Shown here piece after piece: positions 1 through 7,903 of a DNA stretch of 11,552 nucleotides; position 1 is the first letter of the stretch, and each line of letters starts with the position of its first letter. A program made the translations under genes and the position numbers. The notes below the pieces were generated by a model. That model worked only from the letters and a program-made list of their open reading frames with translations, was not told where the DNA came from and did not search any database. The stretch comes from Bacteroidales bacterium (GTDB lineage Bacteria; Bacteroidota; Bacteroidia; Bacteroidales; UBA12077). The DNA lies in contig JASGMZ010000078.1 in the NCBI GenBank assembly GCA_030156305.1, positions 1-11,552 of the forward strand. Reading direction: 5' to 3'.

Positions 1-293
1 AGTATGAAATAATAAACGAATAACAATTTTCAGGAATTTCTCTTTGCGTCTTGGCGTCTTGGCGGTGAAATAATAAAACACAGATTTAATAAATTAAATA
101 CACAGATAGAGCAGATGATTACAGGTTTTTTGAATATATAATATCAGTGAAAATCAGTCTAATCTGCGGCAGGCAGGCTGTCAGCGTCCGAAGGTCATGA
201 CAGCGTTTGAGCGATTAGCAGCAGCAGTAACCAGTGGCAGGTTAATAGTAAAAAATGAAATGATAAAGCAGCAGGAATAAATATCTTGCACAA
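1..293. other. Non-coding mosaic of short repeats
   Basis: No open reading frame of note lies here. The stretch looks like a patchwork of intergenic repeat fragments. GCGTCTTG occurs twice in tandem (46-53, 54-61) followed by GCG, in a context resembling the 'TTTGCGTCTTTGCG' sequences scattered through many Bacteroidota genomes (a resemblance from memory). CACAGAT occurs at 80-86 and 101-107. A 7-bp inverted repeat, GCTGTCA (177-183) with TGACAGC (198-204), could form a hairpin with a 14-nt loop but has no T-run, so I do not call it a terminator. Trinucleotide AGC runs occur near 217-227. No tRNA or promoter was recognised. Confidence 0.45.
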
Positions 294-341
294 ATTTACT
301 ATTTTACCATTTTACTATTTTACCATTTTACTATTTTACCA
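294..341. repeat. Tandem octamer array, 6 x TTTTACYA
   Basis: Six consecutive 8-bp units TTTTAC(C/T)A lie head to tail; the first starts with A instead of T. ACTA and ACCA units alternate strictly, so the array can also be read as three copies of a 16-bp unit. It ends 10 bp beyond the 3' end of the DUF819 gene. The reverse complement of one unit extended by two bases, AATAGTAAAA, occurs once at 244-253 and could pair with the array. Such short arrays normally vary in copy number by slippage. No spacers are present, so it is not a CRISPR. Confidence 0.85.
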
Positions 342-351
342 ATATACAGAT

Positions 352-1497
352 TTACATAAACTTTAGTATCTCGGCTACAAAAAATCCTAAATAATTACCA
401 ATAGCATAACCAATAATTCCTACGGTTAATCCTGAAATTATTATTTCCTTATTTTTAATAGCTCCGGCAATAACAGGAACAAAAGGAGGTGAACAGATAA
501 GCGCTGTAGAAGTAATCATTACGGTATCGGCATCAATTTTAAATAATCTGGAAAGAAGAACATGTAAAAACAAAGCGCCAAAAATGACAAAGGTAATATA
601 AGCTAAAAGCTCAGGGGCTGAACCATTAAACTTCTCAATATCTGCCATAGAAGCAATTACTACACTAAAAATAAGAATTAAATACATACCTAAATCAAAC
701 GTTTTGGCAATTTTGTTTATTTGGGGGATGAATGAACTTATTATGCCTAAGGTAGTGATGGTTAAGATTACCACAATCATTTGCGAATTTTCAGGGACAA
801 GGAAAGATAGTCCGCCGGCAATACCAAATATTAAAACGGAAATGCCTAAAGCAGCTAATAAAGGGATTCTGTATTTTTTATGCCAAAACCCCCAATAATT
901 ATTAAAAGATAAATCCTTTTCGGATTGATCTTTTGTTTTGTATAAGTTTTTGTATTTGGGCAAAATATACCAAAAAACTTTTTGTCCAATCGTTAATAAA
1001 AACAACAAATAAATAGCTGAAATTATCATATCAAACGTATGGGTAATAATAAAAGCTTCCGGGTCAACATTCAAAATCATTTTAATTGAGGCTAAATTAG
1101 GAGTACCTCCAGAATATAAACCTACAAGCAATCCTCCTATTTTCCACAACTCGTTAATCTCCCCTTTAAAGATAAAGAATCCGATAAAAACCACAATCAC
1201 CACACTAATTAATGCAATAACCATAGATAACATGGTTTTCCCGGCAATGGTAAACCATGTTTTAATATTGGCCGAAAATAGCAAAAGCGGAATAGCCAGT
1301 GGAATAGTGATAGTTGTCATCATATTCTGAACCTGTTCGGCATTATCAGGTAAAATCCCGATATTTCCCAAAATAAGGCCGGTAGCATAAGCAAGTAAAA
1401 CTGCACCAATCTTATTTAGCACGGAGAATTTATTACATAAATACAAAATGATAGCAGGAGAAATAACATAAAACAGAGCGAGTAGAATAGCTGCCAT
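352..1497 (-). CDS. DUF819 family integral membrane protein
   Basis: A 381-residue, very hydrophobic protein matching the DUF819 (PF05684, YjcL-like) family in length and pattern. I count roughly ten membrane segments, with a charged cytoplasmic-looking loop around residues 177-210. Family-like stretches are the start (ILYLCNKFSVLNKIGAV), the TIPLAIPLLLFSANIKTW region near residue 64, and the SGGTPNLASIKMILNVD motif near residue 129. The substrate of this family is not established to my knowledge; the fold suggests a transporter, but that is inference. The ATG start at 1497 gives a normal N-terminus. It follows the fabI terminator by about 340 bp, so it is probably its own transcription unit. 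No convincing promoter box was found upstream, and no hairpin terminator follows it, only the octamer array. Confidence 0.85.
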   Translation of the reverse strand: MAAILLALFYVISPAIILYLCNKFSVLNKIGAVLLAYATGLILGNIGILPDNAEQVQNMMTTITIPLAIPLLLFSANIKTWFTIAGKTMLSMVIALISVVIVVFIGFFIFKGEINELWKIGGLLVGLYSGGTPNLASIKMILNVDPEAFIITHTFDMIISAIYLLFLLTIGQKVFWYILPKYKNLYKTKDQSEKDLSFNNYWGFWHKKYRIPLLAALGISVLIFGIAGGLSFLVPENSQMIVVILTITTLGIISSFIPQINKIAKTFDLGMYLILIFSVVIASMADIEKFNGSAPELLAYITFVIFGALFLHVLLSRLFKIDADTVMITSTALICSPPFVPVIAGAIKNKEIIISGLTVGIIGYAIGNYLGFFVAEILKFM

Positions 1498-1836
1498 ATT
1501 TCCAGTTTATATTTTTTAAAAATGGAAAACTACAAGTTTATCCTAAAAAACAAAAATTTTTTTGAATTAAAGTCTCTACTCTTGATAAATTTCTATTCTT
1601 GATTTTATTTCAAAGTGCTTCGTTCTTATAATTATAAATTAAGATTACGCAAAGAATCGTTAAGATTTACAAAGTTTCGCAGAGAAATCTTTGCGGAGCT
1701 TTTGTTTGCTTTGTTCAACTTAGCGTATAAAATGTAAATTATTCAAATTTCGATAAATAGCATTTACATTCAAAAATATTTTAGTAAAGTATCTATTTAG
1801 CTGCGATATAAACTGATTTCTGGAAAGCATTTTTGC
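1498..1836. other. Intergenic region with imperfect inverted repeats
   Basis: Non-coding. Several nested or overlapping inverted repeats are visible. CGCAAAGA (1648-1655) faces TCTTTGCG (1688-1695). AGATTT (1663-1668) faces AAATCT (1685-1690). CGTTAAG (1658-1664) faces CTTAGCG (1719-1725) with one G-T pair. AATGTAAAT (1731-1739) faces ATTTACATT (1762-1770). The 'ACGCAAAG...CTTTGCG...CTTAGCG' vocabulary resembles the repeat fragments at 41-64 on the other side of the DUF819 gene. A TATTTTTG hexamer-type box lies on the minus strand at 1778-1771 but has no matching upstream TTG, so I do not call it a promoter. Confidence 0.5.
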
Positions 1837-1868
1837 AAAAAAGCCGGTGAAAAATAATTCACCGGCTT
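1837..1868 (-). terminator. Rho-independent terminator of fabI (end of the bamD-fabI gene train)
   Basis: The arms AAGCCGGTGAA (1841-1851) and TTCACCGGCTT (1858-1868) are perfectly complementary over 11 bp, with a 6-nt loop. On the minus strand the stem is followed by a T-run (A-run 1837-1842 on the plus strand). It begins 22 bp past the fabI stop codon. Confidence 0.92.
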
Positions 1869-1890
1869 ATCAGAAAAAATATCATTGAAA

Positions 1891-2748
1891 TTAAAATCTG
1901 TGCGTAACATCTTTAAATTCGCTATACTCATCGAGGTTTTTGCTATAAACAGCCATCGCTTTCCTACTCATACCCATACTTGAGAAACCACCATCGTGAT
2001 AAATATTTTGCATCGTAATTTTTTTGGTTAAATCAGAAAACATGGTAACACAAAAATCGGCACATTCATCGGCAGTAGCATTACCGAGCGGAGACATACG
2101 GTTCGAGAAATCTACCAAATCGTTAAATCCCATAACGCCTTGCCCGGCAGTGGTGGGTGTTGGCGATTGCGATATTGTGTTAATACGGATATTCTTTTCT
2201 CTACCATATATATATCCAAAACTACGGGCAATAGATTCCAGTAAAGCTTTTGCATCCGCCATATCGTTATAACCATAAAGCGTTCGCTGTGCAGCAACAT
2301 ACGAAAGAGCTAACACCGAGCCCCAGTTATTTAAAGCATCCTTCTGGCGAGATACCTGTAAAATTTTATGAAAAGATAAAGCGGAAACATCCAGTGTTTT
2401 CAGAAAATAATCATAATTCAGGTTATCATAGGTTATTCCTTTTCTTACGTTGGGTGACATTCCGATAGAATGCAAAATAAAATCAAATTTACCACCGAAA
2501 TGTTCCATTGTTTTTTCGATCAAAAGCTCTAAATCTTCAATTTTAGTAGCATCGGCAGGAATAACAACCGAATTACATGCTTCGGCTAATTTATCTGTAT
2601 CACCTAATCGCATAGCAAAGGGTGCATTGGTTAAAACAATTTCAGCGCCTTCTTCAAAGGCACTTTCAGCAACCTTCCATGCTATTGATTTGTCGTTTAA
2701 TGCTCCAAATATTAAACCTTTTTTACCTTTTAATAAATTAAATGCCAT
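1891..2748 (-). CDS. fabI: Enoyl-[acyl-carrier-protein] reductase (NADH), FabI
   Basis: FabI reduces trans-2-enoyl-ACP to acyl-ACP, the last step of each type II fatty-acid elongation cycle, in the cytosol as a tetramer. The 285-residue protein has the divergent short-chain dehydrogenase pattern of FabI. The cofactor segment is GALNDKSIAW (15-24) and HSIGMSP lies at 93-99; its Gly96 corresponds to E. coli Gly93, the triclosan-resistance position, and is unchanged. The catalytic Tyr-x6-Lys is Tyr160 and Lys167, with Tyr150 corresponding to E. coli Tyr146. SQSPTPTTAG (193-202) is the typical Bacteroidota substrate-loop version. The start MAFNLLKGKK agrees with the family. It is the last gene of the minus-strand train, 75 bp after recN, and is followed by a strong terminator. 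I saw no clear promoter in the 75-bp gap. Confidence 0.96.
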   Translation of the reverse strand: MAFNLLKGKKGLIFGALNDKSIAWKVAESAFEEGAEIVLTNAPFAMRLGDTDKLAEACNSVVIPADATKIEDLELLIEKTMEHFGGKFDFILHSIGMSPNVRKGITYDNLNYDYFLKTLDVSALSFHKILQVSRQKDALNNWGSVLALSYVAAQRTLYGYNDMADAKALLESIARSFGYIYGREKNIRINTISQSPTPTTAGQGVMGFNDLVDFSNRMSPLGNATADECADFCVTMFSDLTKKITMQNIYHDGGFSSMGMSRKAMAVYSKNLDEYSEFKDVTHRF

Positions 2749-2823
2749 GTTTATTTAGTTTTCGTTAATACAATTTTATTGGACAACAATCAATGGGTAT
2801 TGTTCAAATTCTTCTTATAAAAA

Positions 2824-4479
2824 TTAATTGCCAAGCAGAACTTTGGCATTCTGAATAGCTGCATCGGTAAGCTCTTTCCCACTTAACATTTTAGCTATTT
2901 CGTTAACCCGCTCATCTTTATCGAGGAGTTTTATATATGTATTGGTTGTTTGATGATTATCTTGCTTATACACTAAATAATGAAAATCGGCTTTGCTGGC
3001 AATCTGAGGCAGATGAGTAATATTGATAACCTGCATTTTAGAAGACATTTGTTTAATGATAACTCCCATTTTATCAGCTATTTCACCCGATGTGCCAGCA
3101 TCAATCTCATCAAAAATAATGGTGGGCAATATTTTATTTTCTACCAATATGGATTTTAAACTTAGCATTAACCGTGAAATCTCTCCACCCGAGGCTACTT
3201 TTTCAATTTCCTCAGGAGCAACATTTTTATTGGCCGAAAACATAAATTTAATGATTTCGTTACCCGTAGGTAAAAATTCATTAACAGGCACTTGCTCAAT
3301 CTTAAAAGCCGCATTTGGCATACCTAATAATACAAGTGTACGTGTAATTTTTTGTTCCAAATCCGGGATAATTTGCTTTCTGTTTTTGGATATTTGTTGA
3401 GCAAGCTGGATTAATTCATTTTTCTTTAGCTCAAGTTTCTTTTTCAGCTCGTCAAATCTAAAGTCGAATGAGTTAATATGCTCAATTTGGGTTTCCAAAT
3501 CGGTTTTTATCTGTAATAATTCGCCTATCGTGGCAACTTTATGTTTTTGTTGTTGTGCATAAATGCTATCTAAACGTTCGCGAATAAACTCTATCCGGGC
3601 AGGGTCATATTCTATCGATTCGTTTAACTGTTCAATTTCATGGCTAATATCTTGCAATTCAATATATGCAGATTCCATCCTTTGGTTTAAATCTTCACTT
3701 TCTTTCAAATATTTTGCAATAGCGTTTAAAGCATTTTTAGCTTCTTTCAAATTTGAGATAACAGAAAATTCCTCCTCATTTAACAGCTGAAAACTTTTTG
3801 ATAAATTAAGTTTAATTTCTTCGGCATGATTTAATTTTTCCAGCTCTTCTTCCAGTTCTTCCTGTTCTCCTTCGTTTAATTTCAATGCTTCGAGCTGGTC
3901 ATATTGAAATTGCAAATAATCAAGGTCCGACTTTGCCTTTTCGGCATTACTTATGAATTGGTTATATTCTGATTGTATCTGATGGTATTCTTCATATTTT
4001 TCATAATACTGATGAAGTAATGCATGGTGTCCGGCAAAAGAATCGACCAGTGCCATTTGAAAATTTTCATCTCCAAGCAATAAACTTTCATGCTGTGAAT
4101 GAATATCAACCAAATGCGTACTCAAATCTTTTAAAACACTTACATTAACCGGTGTATCATTAATAAAAGCTCTTGATTTTCCATTATCCGTAATTTCTCG
4201 TCTAATAATAGTGATATCATCATAATCCAGGTCATTTTCGTCGAAGAAAGTTTTTAACCGGTAAGGTTTAATGTTGAATTTAGCCTCTACAATACATTTT
4301 TTGCTTTTATCCTTTAATACGGAGGTATCGGCTCTTTGTCCAAGGATTAAAGATAAAGCACCCATCAGAATAGATTTCCCGGCACCGGTTTCACCGGTAA
4401 TAATATTCAATCCTTTATTAAAGTCAATCGTTAATTCGTTAATTAAAGCGTAATTATGAACATTTAAAGATTGGAGCAT
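2824..4479 (-). CDS. recN: DNA repair protein RecN
   Basis: RecN is an SMC-like ATPase that acts at DNA double-strand breaks with RecA, in the nucleoid. The 551 residues match the usual length. Head-domain motifs are Walker A GETGAGKS (29-36), the Q-loop region HSQHES (127-132), the ABC signature VASGGEISR (428-436), Walker B TIIFDEID (453-460) and the H-loop THLPQIA (488-494). The middle, roughly residues 155-380, is strongly charged and heptad-like, as expected for the short antiparallel coiled coil, with a Glu-rich stretch at 203-215. The gene sits 135 bp after porD and 75 bp before fabI. A good TAnnTTTG box in the upstream gap suggests it can be transcribed separately from the bamD operon. 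No LexA-type operator was recognised. Confidence 0.96.
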   Translation of the reverse strand: MLQSLNVHNYALINELTIDFNKGLNIITGETGAGKSILMGALSLILGQRADTSVLKDKSKKCIVEAKFNIKPYRLKTFFDENDLDYDDITIIRREITDNGKSRAFINDTPVNVSVLKDLSTHLVDIHSQHESLLLGDENFQMALVDSFAGHHALLHQYYEKYEEYHQIQSEYNQFISNAEKAKSDLDYLQFQYDQLEALKLNEGEQEELEEELEKLNHAEEIKLNLSKSFQLLNEEEFSVISNLKEAKNALNAIAKYLKESEDLNQRMESAYIELQDISHEIEQLNESIEYDPARIEFIRERLDSIYAQQQKHKVATIGELLQIKTDLETQIEHINSFDFRFDELKKKLELKKNELIQLAQQISKNRKQIIPDLEQKITRTLVLLGMPNAAFKIEQVPVNEFLPTGNEIIKFMFSANKNVAPEEIEKVASGGEISRLMLSLKSILVENKILPTIIFDEIDAGTSGEIADKMGVIIKQMSSKMQVINITHLPQIASKADFHYLVYKQDNHQTTNTYIKLLDKDERVNEIAKMLSGKELTDAAIQNAKVLLGN

Positions 4480-4509
4480 AAGCTATCTTCAGATTAATTT
4501 TTCTCATTA

Positions 4510-4517
4510 CAAACTTA
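4510..4517 (-). promoter_or_regulatory. Possible recN promoter, -7 box TAAGTTTG
   Basis: On the minus strand TAAGTTTG (4517 to 4510) matches the Bacteroidota -7 consensus TAnnTTTG and would place the transcript start about 20-25 bp upstream of the recN ATG. No TTG is found at the expected -33 distance, so the call is tentative. Confidence 0.4.
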
Positions 4518-4614
4518 CTAAAAAAAGATTTTGGATATTTTAAAAAAATAAATTTAGCAGACTTATAAAATTATAACAAGTTATGAAACCAAAATAAAGA
4601 TGTCTGTTAATAAA

Positions 4615-5517
4615 TTATTGTTCTTTAATTTTTTTGTATTTATCGCTACGTGTAGGGTCAATTTCCACAAGGATATTATAAACCCTGTCGGCTTCAGCCA
4701 TAAACGATTCAGAAAAGACATTCACCAATTCATCAGCTTTTGCACTCATCACTAAATCAAAAATAAAAAGATATGGATCGGGTTTCTGGCGATATACTTT
4801 TTGAAGTAATTGCATACTTTCAGCAATTTCGGCTCTTCCCTGAGCTTCTTTTGAGCTCATCACATCCAATCCTAACCGGTGATAGCGGTATAAAAATTCT
4901 CGTATTGGCCGATACTGGTCGTTTAATAAATTTTCTACCAGCCAATATCTGTTTTTTCGGCTTTCAAATGCTTTCCATCCTTTATCAGGCGAATTTTGTG
5001 CATTACTCACAATTTGTTCGGCTTTTTGAAAAAATGCTGTTCCTCCGTACAATGAAAAAGTATCGTAATCTAACCCAATAATGATATAGGCATAATAGGC
5101 CAGCAGCGATGTTAGATTTGAACGATGTTCGTTGATACTGAATTCCAGTGGTTCAAATTCCACATATCGAAAACGGCAGTCATCATCCTTAAAATTAAGA
5201 ATAGTAGTATTATATGATGTGTTATATACCGGCCGTCGGCTTTGTATTTGCAAACTTCCACTAAATTCATCGCCACTGTGGTCGGTAAGGTTAATCATGA
5301 TGTTACACTCAATTCGTTCTTCATTAGTAAATACATGATTTGTCCATGCCTGGTTATTCATAAATTCGTAGATTGCCGTCTGTAAGGTTTGAAAAACCTG
5401 TTTGTTGGTACCTTGTATCTGCGAAGAGTTTACCTGGATATTACAACGTAGCTCCTGAGCTCTGATAGTCCATGGTAAAACAATAACAACAACGGTAAAA
5501 ATTATTTTTCTTATCAT
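4615..5517 (-). CDS. porD: DUF4835 family exported protein (type IX secretion PorD-like)
   Basis: A 300-residue exported protein. Residues 1-20 form a Sec signal peptide (MIRKIIF, a Val/Ile core, ending ..RA) with predicted cleavage before Gln21, the common 'AQ' junction in Bacteroidota. The mature part shows family landmarks: TNKQVFQTLQTAIYEFMN near residue 37, GSLQIQSRRPVYN near 86, YYAYIIIGLDYDTFSLYGG near 140, and NRYWLVENLLND near 188. This is DUF4835 (PF16119), which current annotation often names PorD of the type IX secretion system; I recall that name and could not check it, and no biochemical role is visible. It has no lipobox, so it is probably periplasmic. It lies 21 bp after coaBC, within the bamD-rpoZ-coaBC cluster, a neighbourhood I recall from other Bacteroidota. 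Confidence 0.88.
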   Translation of the reverse strand: MIRKIIFTVVVIVLPWTIRAQELRCNIQVNSSQIQGTNKQVFQTLQTAIYEFMNNQAWTNHVFTNEERIECNIMINLTDHSGDEFSGSLQIQSRRPVYNTSYNTTILNFKDDDCRFRYVEFEPLEFSINEHRSNLTSLLAYYAYIIIGLDYDTFSLYGGTAFFQKAEQIVSNAQNSPDKGWKAFESRKNRYWLVENLLNDQYRPIREFLYRYHRLGLDVMSSKEAQGRAEIAESMQLLQKVYRQKPDPYLFIFDLVMSAKADELVNVFSESFMAEADRVYNILVEIDPTRSDKYKKIKEQ

Positions 5518-5538
5518 AAAATAAAATTCTGTACTTTC

Positions 5539-6738
5539 TTATAATAGGCTAATCAATTTTTTTACAATATCAACGGCCACTTGATTTTTCGATTTCAAAT
5601 CAAAATGATCTACTTTTCCTGTTTTATCAATAATAGATATCTTATTTGTATTAAAACCAAAACCGGCACCTTTATCTTTCAACGAATTTAAAACGATAAA
5701 ATCCAGATTTTTAGTATTGATTTTTTGTTTTGCATTTTTAAATTCGTCATTTGTTTCTAATGCAAATCCAACAATTACCTGATTTTTCTTTTTTATTTTT
5801 CCGAGGTGGGCAGCAATATCTTTATTAGGTTCCAGGCTTATGGCAAGTTTATCACTTTTCCTCTTCACTTTTTGAGTATATTGTTGGGCTGGCTTATAAT
5901 CCGCTACGGCGGCAGACATAATAGCAGCATCACAGTTTTTAAAATATTTTACAGCCGCATCAAACATTTCATCAGCTGTTTGTACATCAATTTTTTTAAT
6001 AGAGGAATCATTTATGGTTAGGGAGGTTGGCCCGGAAATTAAAATTACCTCAGCCCCTTGTTCGGCTAATTCATTAGCCAAAGCATAGCCCATTTTGCCT
6101 GAACTGTAATTACCAATAAAGCGCACAGGGTCAATTGGTTCGTACGTAGGTCCGGCCGTAACGAGTATTCGTCTATTTTTTAGTTTTTTTTTTACCGAAA
6201 AGAAGTCAATCACTTTTTGGGTAATCATTTCGGGTTCTTCCATCCGGCCTTTTCCTGATAATCCGCTGGCCAGTTCACCCGTTCCGGGTTCTATAATAAT
6301 ATTCCCGTATGATTTTAAGATTTCAATATTTTTCAAATTAGCAGTATGCCGGTACATATCTAAATCCATTGCAGGAGCAACCATAACCGGGCATTTGGAC
6401 GAAAGATAGGTAGTAAGTAATAAATTATCGGCAATACCATGAGCCATTTTACCCATAGTATTGGCTGTTGCCGGTGCAATAAGATATAAATCCGCCCAGG
6501 AGCCTAAATCAACATGGCTATTCCATTGCCCGTTTTCAGGATCAAAAAAATCAACTAAAATGGGATTTTTAGATAAGGTTGCCATGGTTAAAGGAGTGAT
6601 AAATTCTTTGGCCAGCTTCGTCATCACTACCTTAATATTTGCTCCTTCTTTAACCAGTAACCTAACAAGAATAGCAGCCTTATAGGCCGCTATACTTCCT
6701 GTAATACCCAATAAAATATTTTTATCTTTTAGCTTCAT
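5539..6738 (-). CDS. coaBC: Bifunctional phosphopantothenoylcysteine decarboxylase / phosphopantothenate-cysteine ligase
   Basis: Carries out two successive steps of coenzyme A synthesis in the cytosol: CTP-dependent joining of phosphopantothenate to cysteine (CoaB), then FMN-dependent decarboxylation (CoaC). It has 399 residues. The N-terminal flavoprotein domain, about 1-180, has GITGSIAAYK (11-20), the active-site His75 in HVDLGSWAD, APATANT (88-94) and the substrate clamp APAMDLDMY (121-129). That clamp has Asp125 where E. coli has the catalytic Asn of PxMN; as far as I recall this is usual in Bacteroidota. The C-terminal ligase domain, about 187-399, has TAGPTYEPIDPVRFIGNYSSGKMG with Asn210, AAVADYKPA (276-284), the KVKR lysines (290-293) and FALETN (325-330). 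The codons for residues 181-184 contain an A10 run at the domain junction. It follows rpoZ by 15 bp. Confidence 0.96.
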   Translation of the reverse strand: MKLKDKNILLGITGSIAAYKAAILVRLLVKEGANIKVVMTKLAKEFITPLTMATLSKNPILVDFFDPENGQWNSHVDLGSWADLYLIAPATANTMGKMAHGIADNLLLTTYLSSKCPVMVAPAMDLDMYRHTANLKNIEILKSYGNIIIEPGTGELASGLSGKGRMEEPEMITQKVIDFFSVKKKLKNRRILVTAGPTYEPIDPVRFIGNYSSGKMGYALANELAEQGAEVILISGPTSLTINDSSIKKIDVQTADEMFDAAVKYFKNCDAAIMSAAVADYKPAQQYTQKVKRKSDKLAISLEPNKDIAAHLGKIKKKNQVIVGFALETNDEFKNAKQKINTKNLDFIVLNSLKDKGAGFGFNTNKISIIDKTGKVDHFDLKSKNQVAVDIVKKLISLL

Positions 6739-6753
6739 GAGCTAAATTTTTGG

Positions 6754-7086
6754 TTACGATTGGGATTCTTCCGTCTCTGGTTTACGGAAATAAATCTGAT
6801 CATCAATATACTCTTGAATTGCAATCAATGTAGGTTTAGGCAATCGTTCATAAAAACGAGAAATTTCAATTTGCTCTCTATTTTCAAAAACCTCTTCGAG
6901 ATTATCGGTATAAGAAGCAAATTCTTCCAGTTTTTGATTCAACTCCTCTTTCATTTCGATAGCAATCTGATTTGCTCTTTTGGATACAATCACTACTGTT
7001 TCGTATATATTCCCTGTTGCTTTATCAATATCGTTCAAGTTACGAGTAACAGTAGTATCCGGAGCTTTTGTTTTTTTATAATCCAT
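6754..7086 (-). CDS. rpoZ: DNA-directed RNA polymerase omega subunit (Bacteroidota type)
   Basis: Omega helps assemble and stabilise RNA polymerase by binding the beta-prime C-terminus. The 110-residue acidic protein carries the RPB6/omega core NIYETVVIVSKRANQIA (26-42), the counterpart of the 'NRFELVLVAAKRARQL' helix of other omegas. A basic N-terminus and a second conserved patch RFYERLPKPTLIAIQEY (77-93) are typical of the Bacteroidota form, which is longer than E. coli omega (91 residues). The ATG at 7086 lies 15 bp after the bamD stop, and coaBC starts 15 bp downstream, so it is the second gene of a tight operon. Older databases often call this family hypothetical or DUF. Confidence 0.9.
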   Translation of the reverse strand: MDYKKTKAPDTTVTRNLNDIDKATGNIYETVVIVSKRANQIAIEMKEELNQKLEEFASYTDNLEEVFENREQIEISRFYERLPKPTLIAIQEYIDDQIYFRKPETEESQS

Positions 7087-7101
7087 CCTTTTTTCCGATT
7101 A

Positions 7102-7887
7102 TTAATTTTTTAATTTTGATTGTGATTGATTAAAAATATTAACTGCTTCTTTATAATGCTCACTTTCTGGAAATTCACCAACAAATGAATAATATTCATC
7201 AACAGTTAACTGATATCTTTCTGTTTTTTTCTCCTGGACACTATTTTCTGCCAAAAGAAATCGTGATTTTAATATTAGATACATCACCTCTTCTCTATGC
7301 TTTGAATTTGGAAATTCGTCCAAACAATTATTTAAAGCAACTACAGCCGCTTTATAATCTCCTAAGTCATAATACAATTTAGCACTCATAAATGATTTTT
7401 CGGCAAGTTTATCCCGCAGCTCTTTCACATATTGAACACATTCATCTATTCGCTCGCTATTGGGATACCTTGACATGTATAATGCAAATAAAGAGATCGC
7501 CTGATAAGTATTCCCTTGATCTAAGCTGGGCCGTGGTGATAACATGTAGTTACAATAAGCATTCATATACTCTGCTTCTTCAACAAAGTGACTGTTGCCA
7601 TAAGTTCTTCTAAACTCATCAAAATAATAGGCTGCTAGCAAATAATTACCCTGATGATAATTACAATAAGCACTATAAAAAAATACAGTATCGGCTTGTT
7701 TAGTCCCCTTCAGAACAGGCTTAAGCTGCTCGAACAAACCATCGGCACGTACATAGTCCTCTTCTTCATAATACTCAAGTGCTTTTGTGTACTTTAATTT
7801 ATAATCACGGCTTTTAAGCAACTTTTCGTATTTACAAGAAGAAACAGTAACTAAAACTAATATAATTATGGGTAATAGCTTCTTCAT
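7102..7887 (-). CDS. bamD: Outer-membrane protein assembly factor BamD (lipoprotein)
   Basis: BamD is the essential lipoprotein partner of BamA in the complex that folds beta-barrels into the outer membrane, facing the periplasm. From the chosen start (MKKLLPIIIL) the protein has 261 residues: a lipoprotein signal peptide of 17 residues with lipobox VSSC, lipidated Cys18, then tetratricopeptide-type helical pairs (YTKALEYYEEEDYVRADGLF, YCNYHQGNYLLAAYYFDEF, and YQAISLFALYMSRYPNSERI). The reading frame is open nine codons further (ATG at 7914) with another ATG at 7899. I prefer 7887 because it gives a standard signal peptide, and because a TAnnTTTG promoter box at 7911-7904 would put the transcript start near 7900, excluding 7914. 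It is the first gene of the bamD-rpoZ-coaBC-porD operon and is divergent from the PLP-enzyme gene. Confidence 0.93.
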   Translation of the reverse strand: MKKLLPIIILVLVTVSSCKYEKLLKSRDYKLKYTKALEYYEEEDYVRADGLFEQLKPVLKGTKQADTVFFYSAYCNYHQGNYLLAAYYFDEFRRTYGNSHFVEEAEYMNAYCNYMLSPRPSLDQGNTYQAISLFALYMSRYPNSERIDECVQYVKELRDKLAEKSFMSAKLYYDLGDYKAAVVALNNCLDEFPNSKHREEVMYLILKSRFLLAENSVQEKKTERYQLTVDEYYSFVGEFPESEHYKEAVNIFNQSQSKLKN

Positions 7888-7903
7888 TTTTTCAAACATT
7901 TTG

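Noticed and set aside
294..341. Octamer array as a CRISPR
   Set aside because: Units are contiguous with no spacers and are only 8 bp long.
2785..2804. Hairpin AACAAT / ATTGTT between recN and fabI as a terminator
   Set aside because: Only 6 AT-rich base pairs and no T-run follow on the minus strand.
6760..7113. Open frame of 117 codons on the plus strand opposite rpoZ
   Set aside because: It is the antisense shadow of rpoZ: Phe/Ile/Leu-rich from the complement of Lys/Glu codons, with no family resemblance or promoter.
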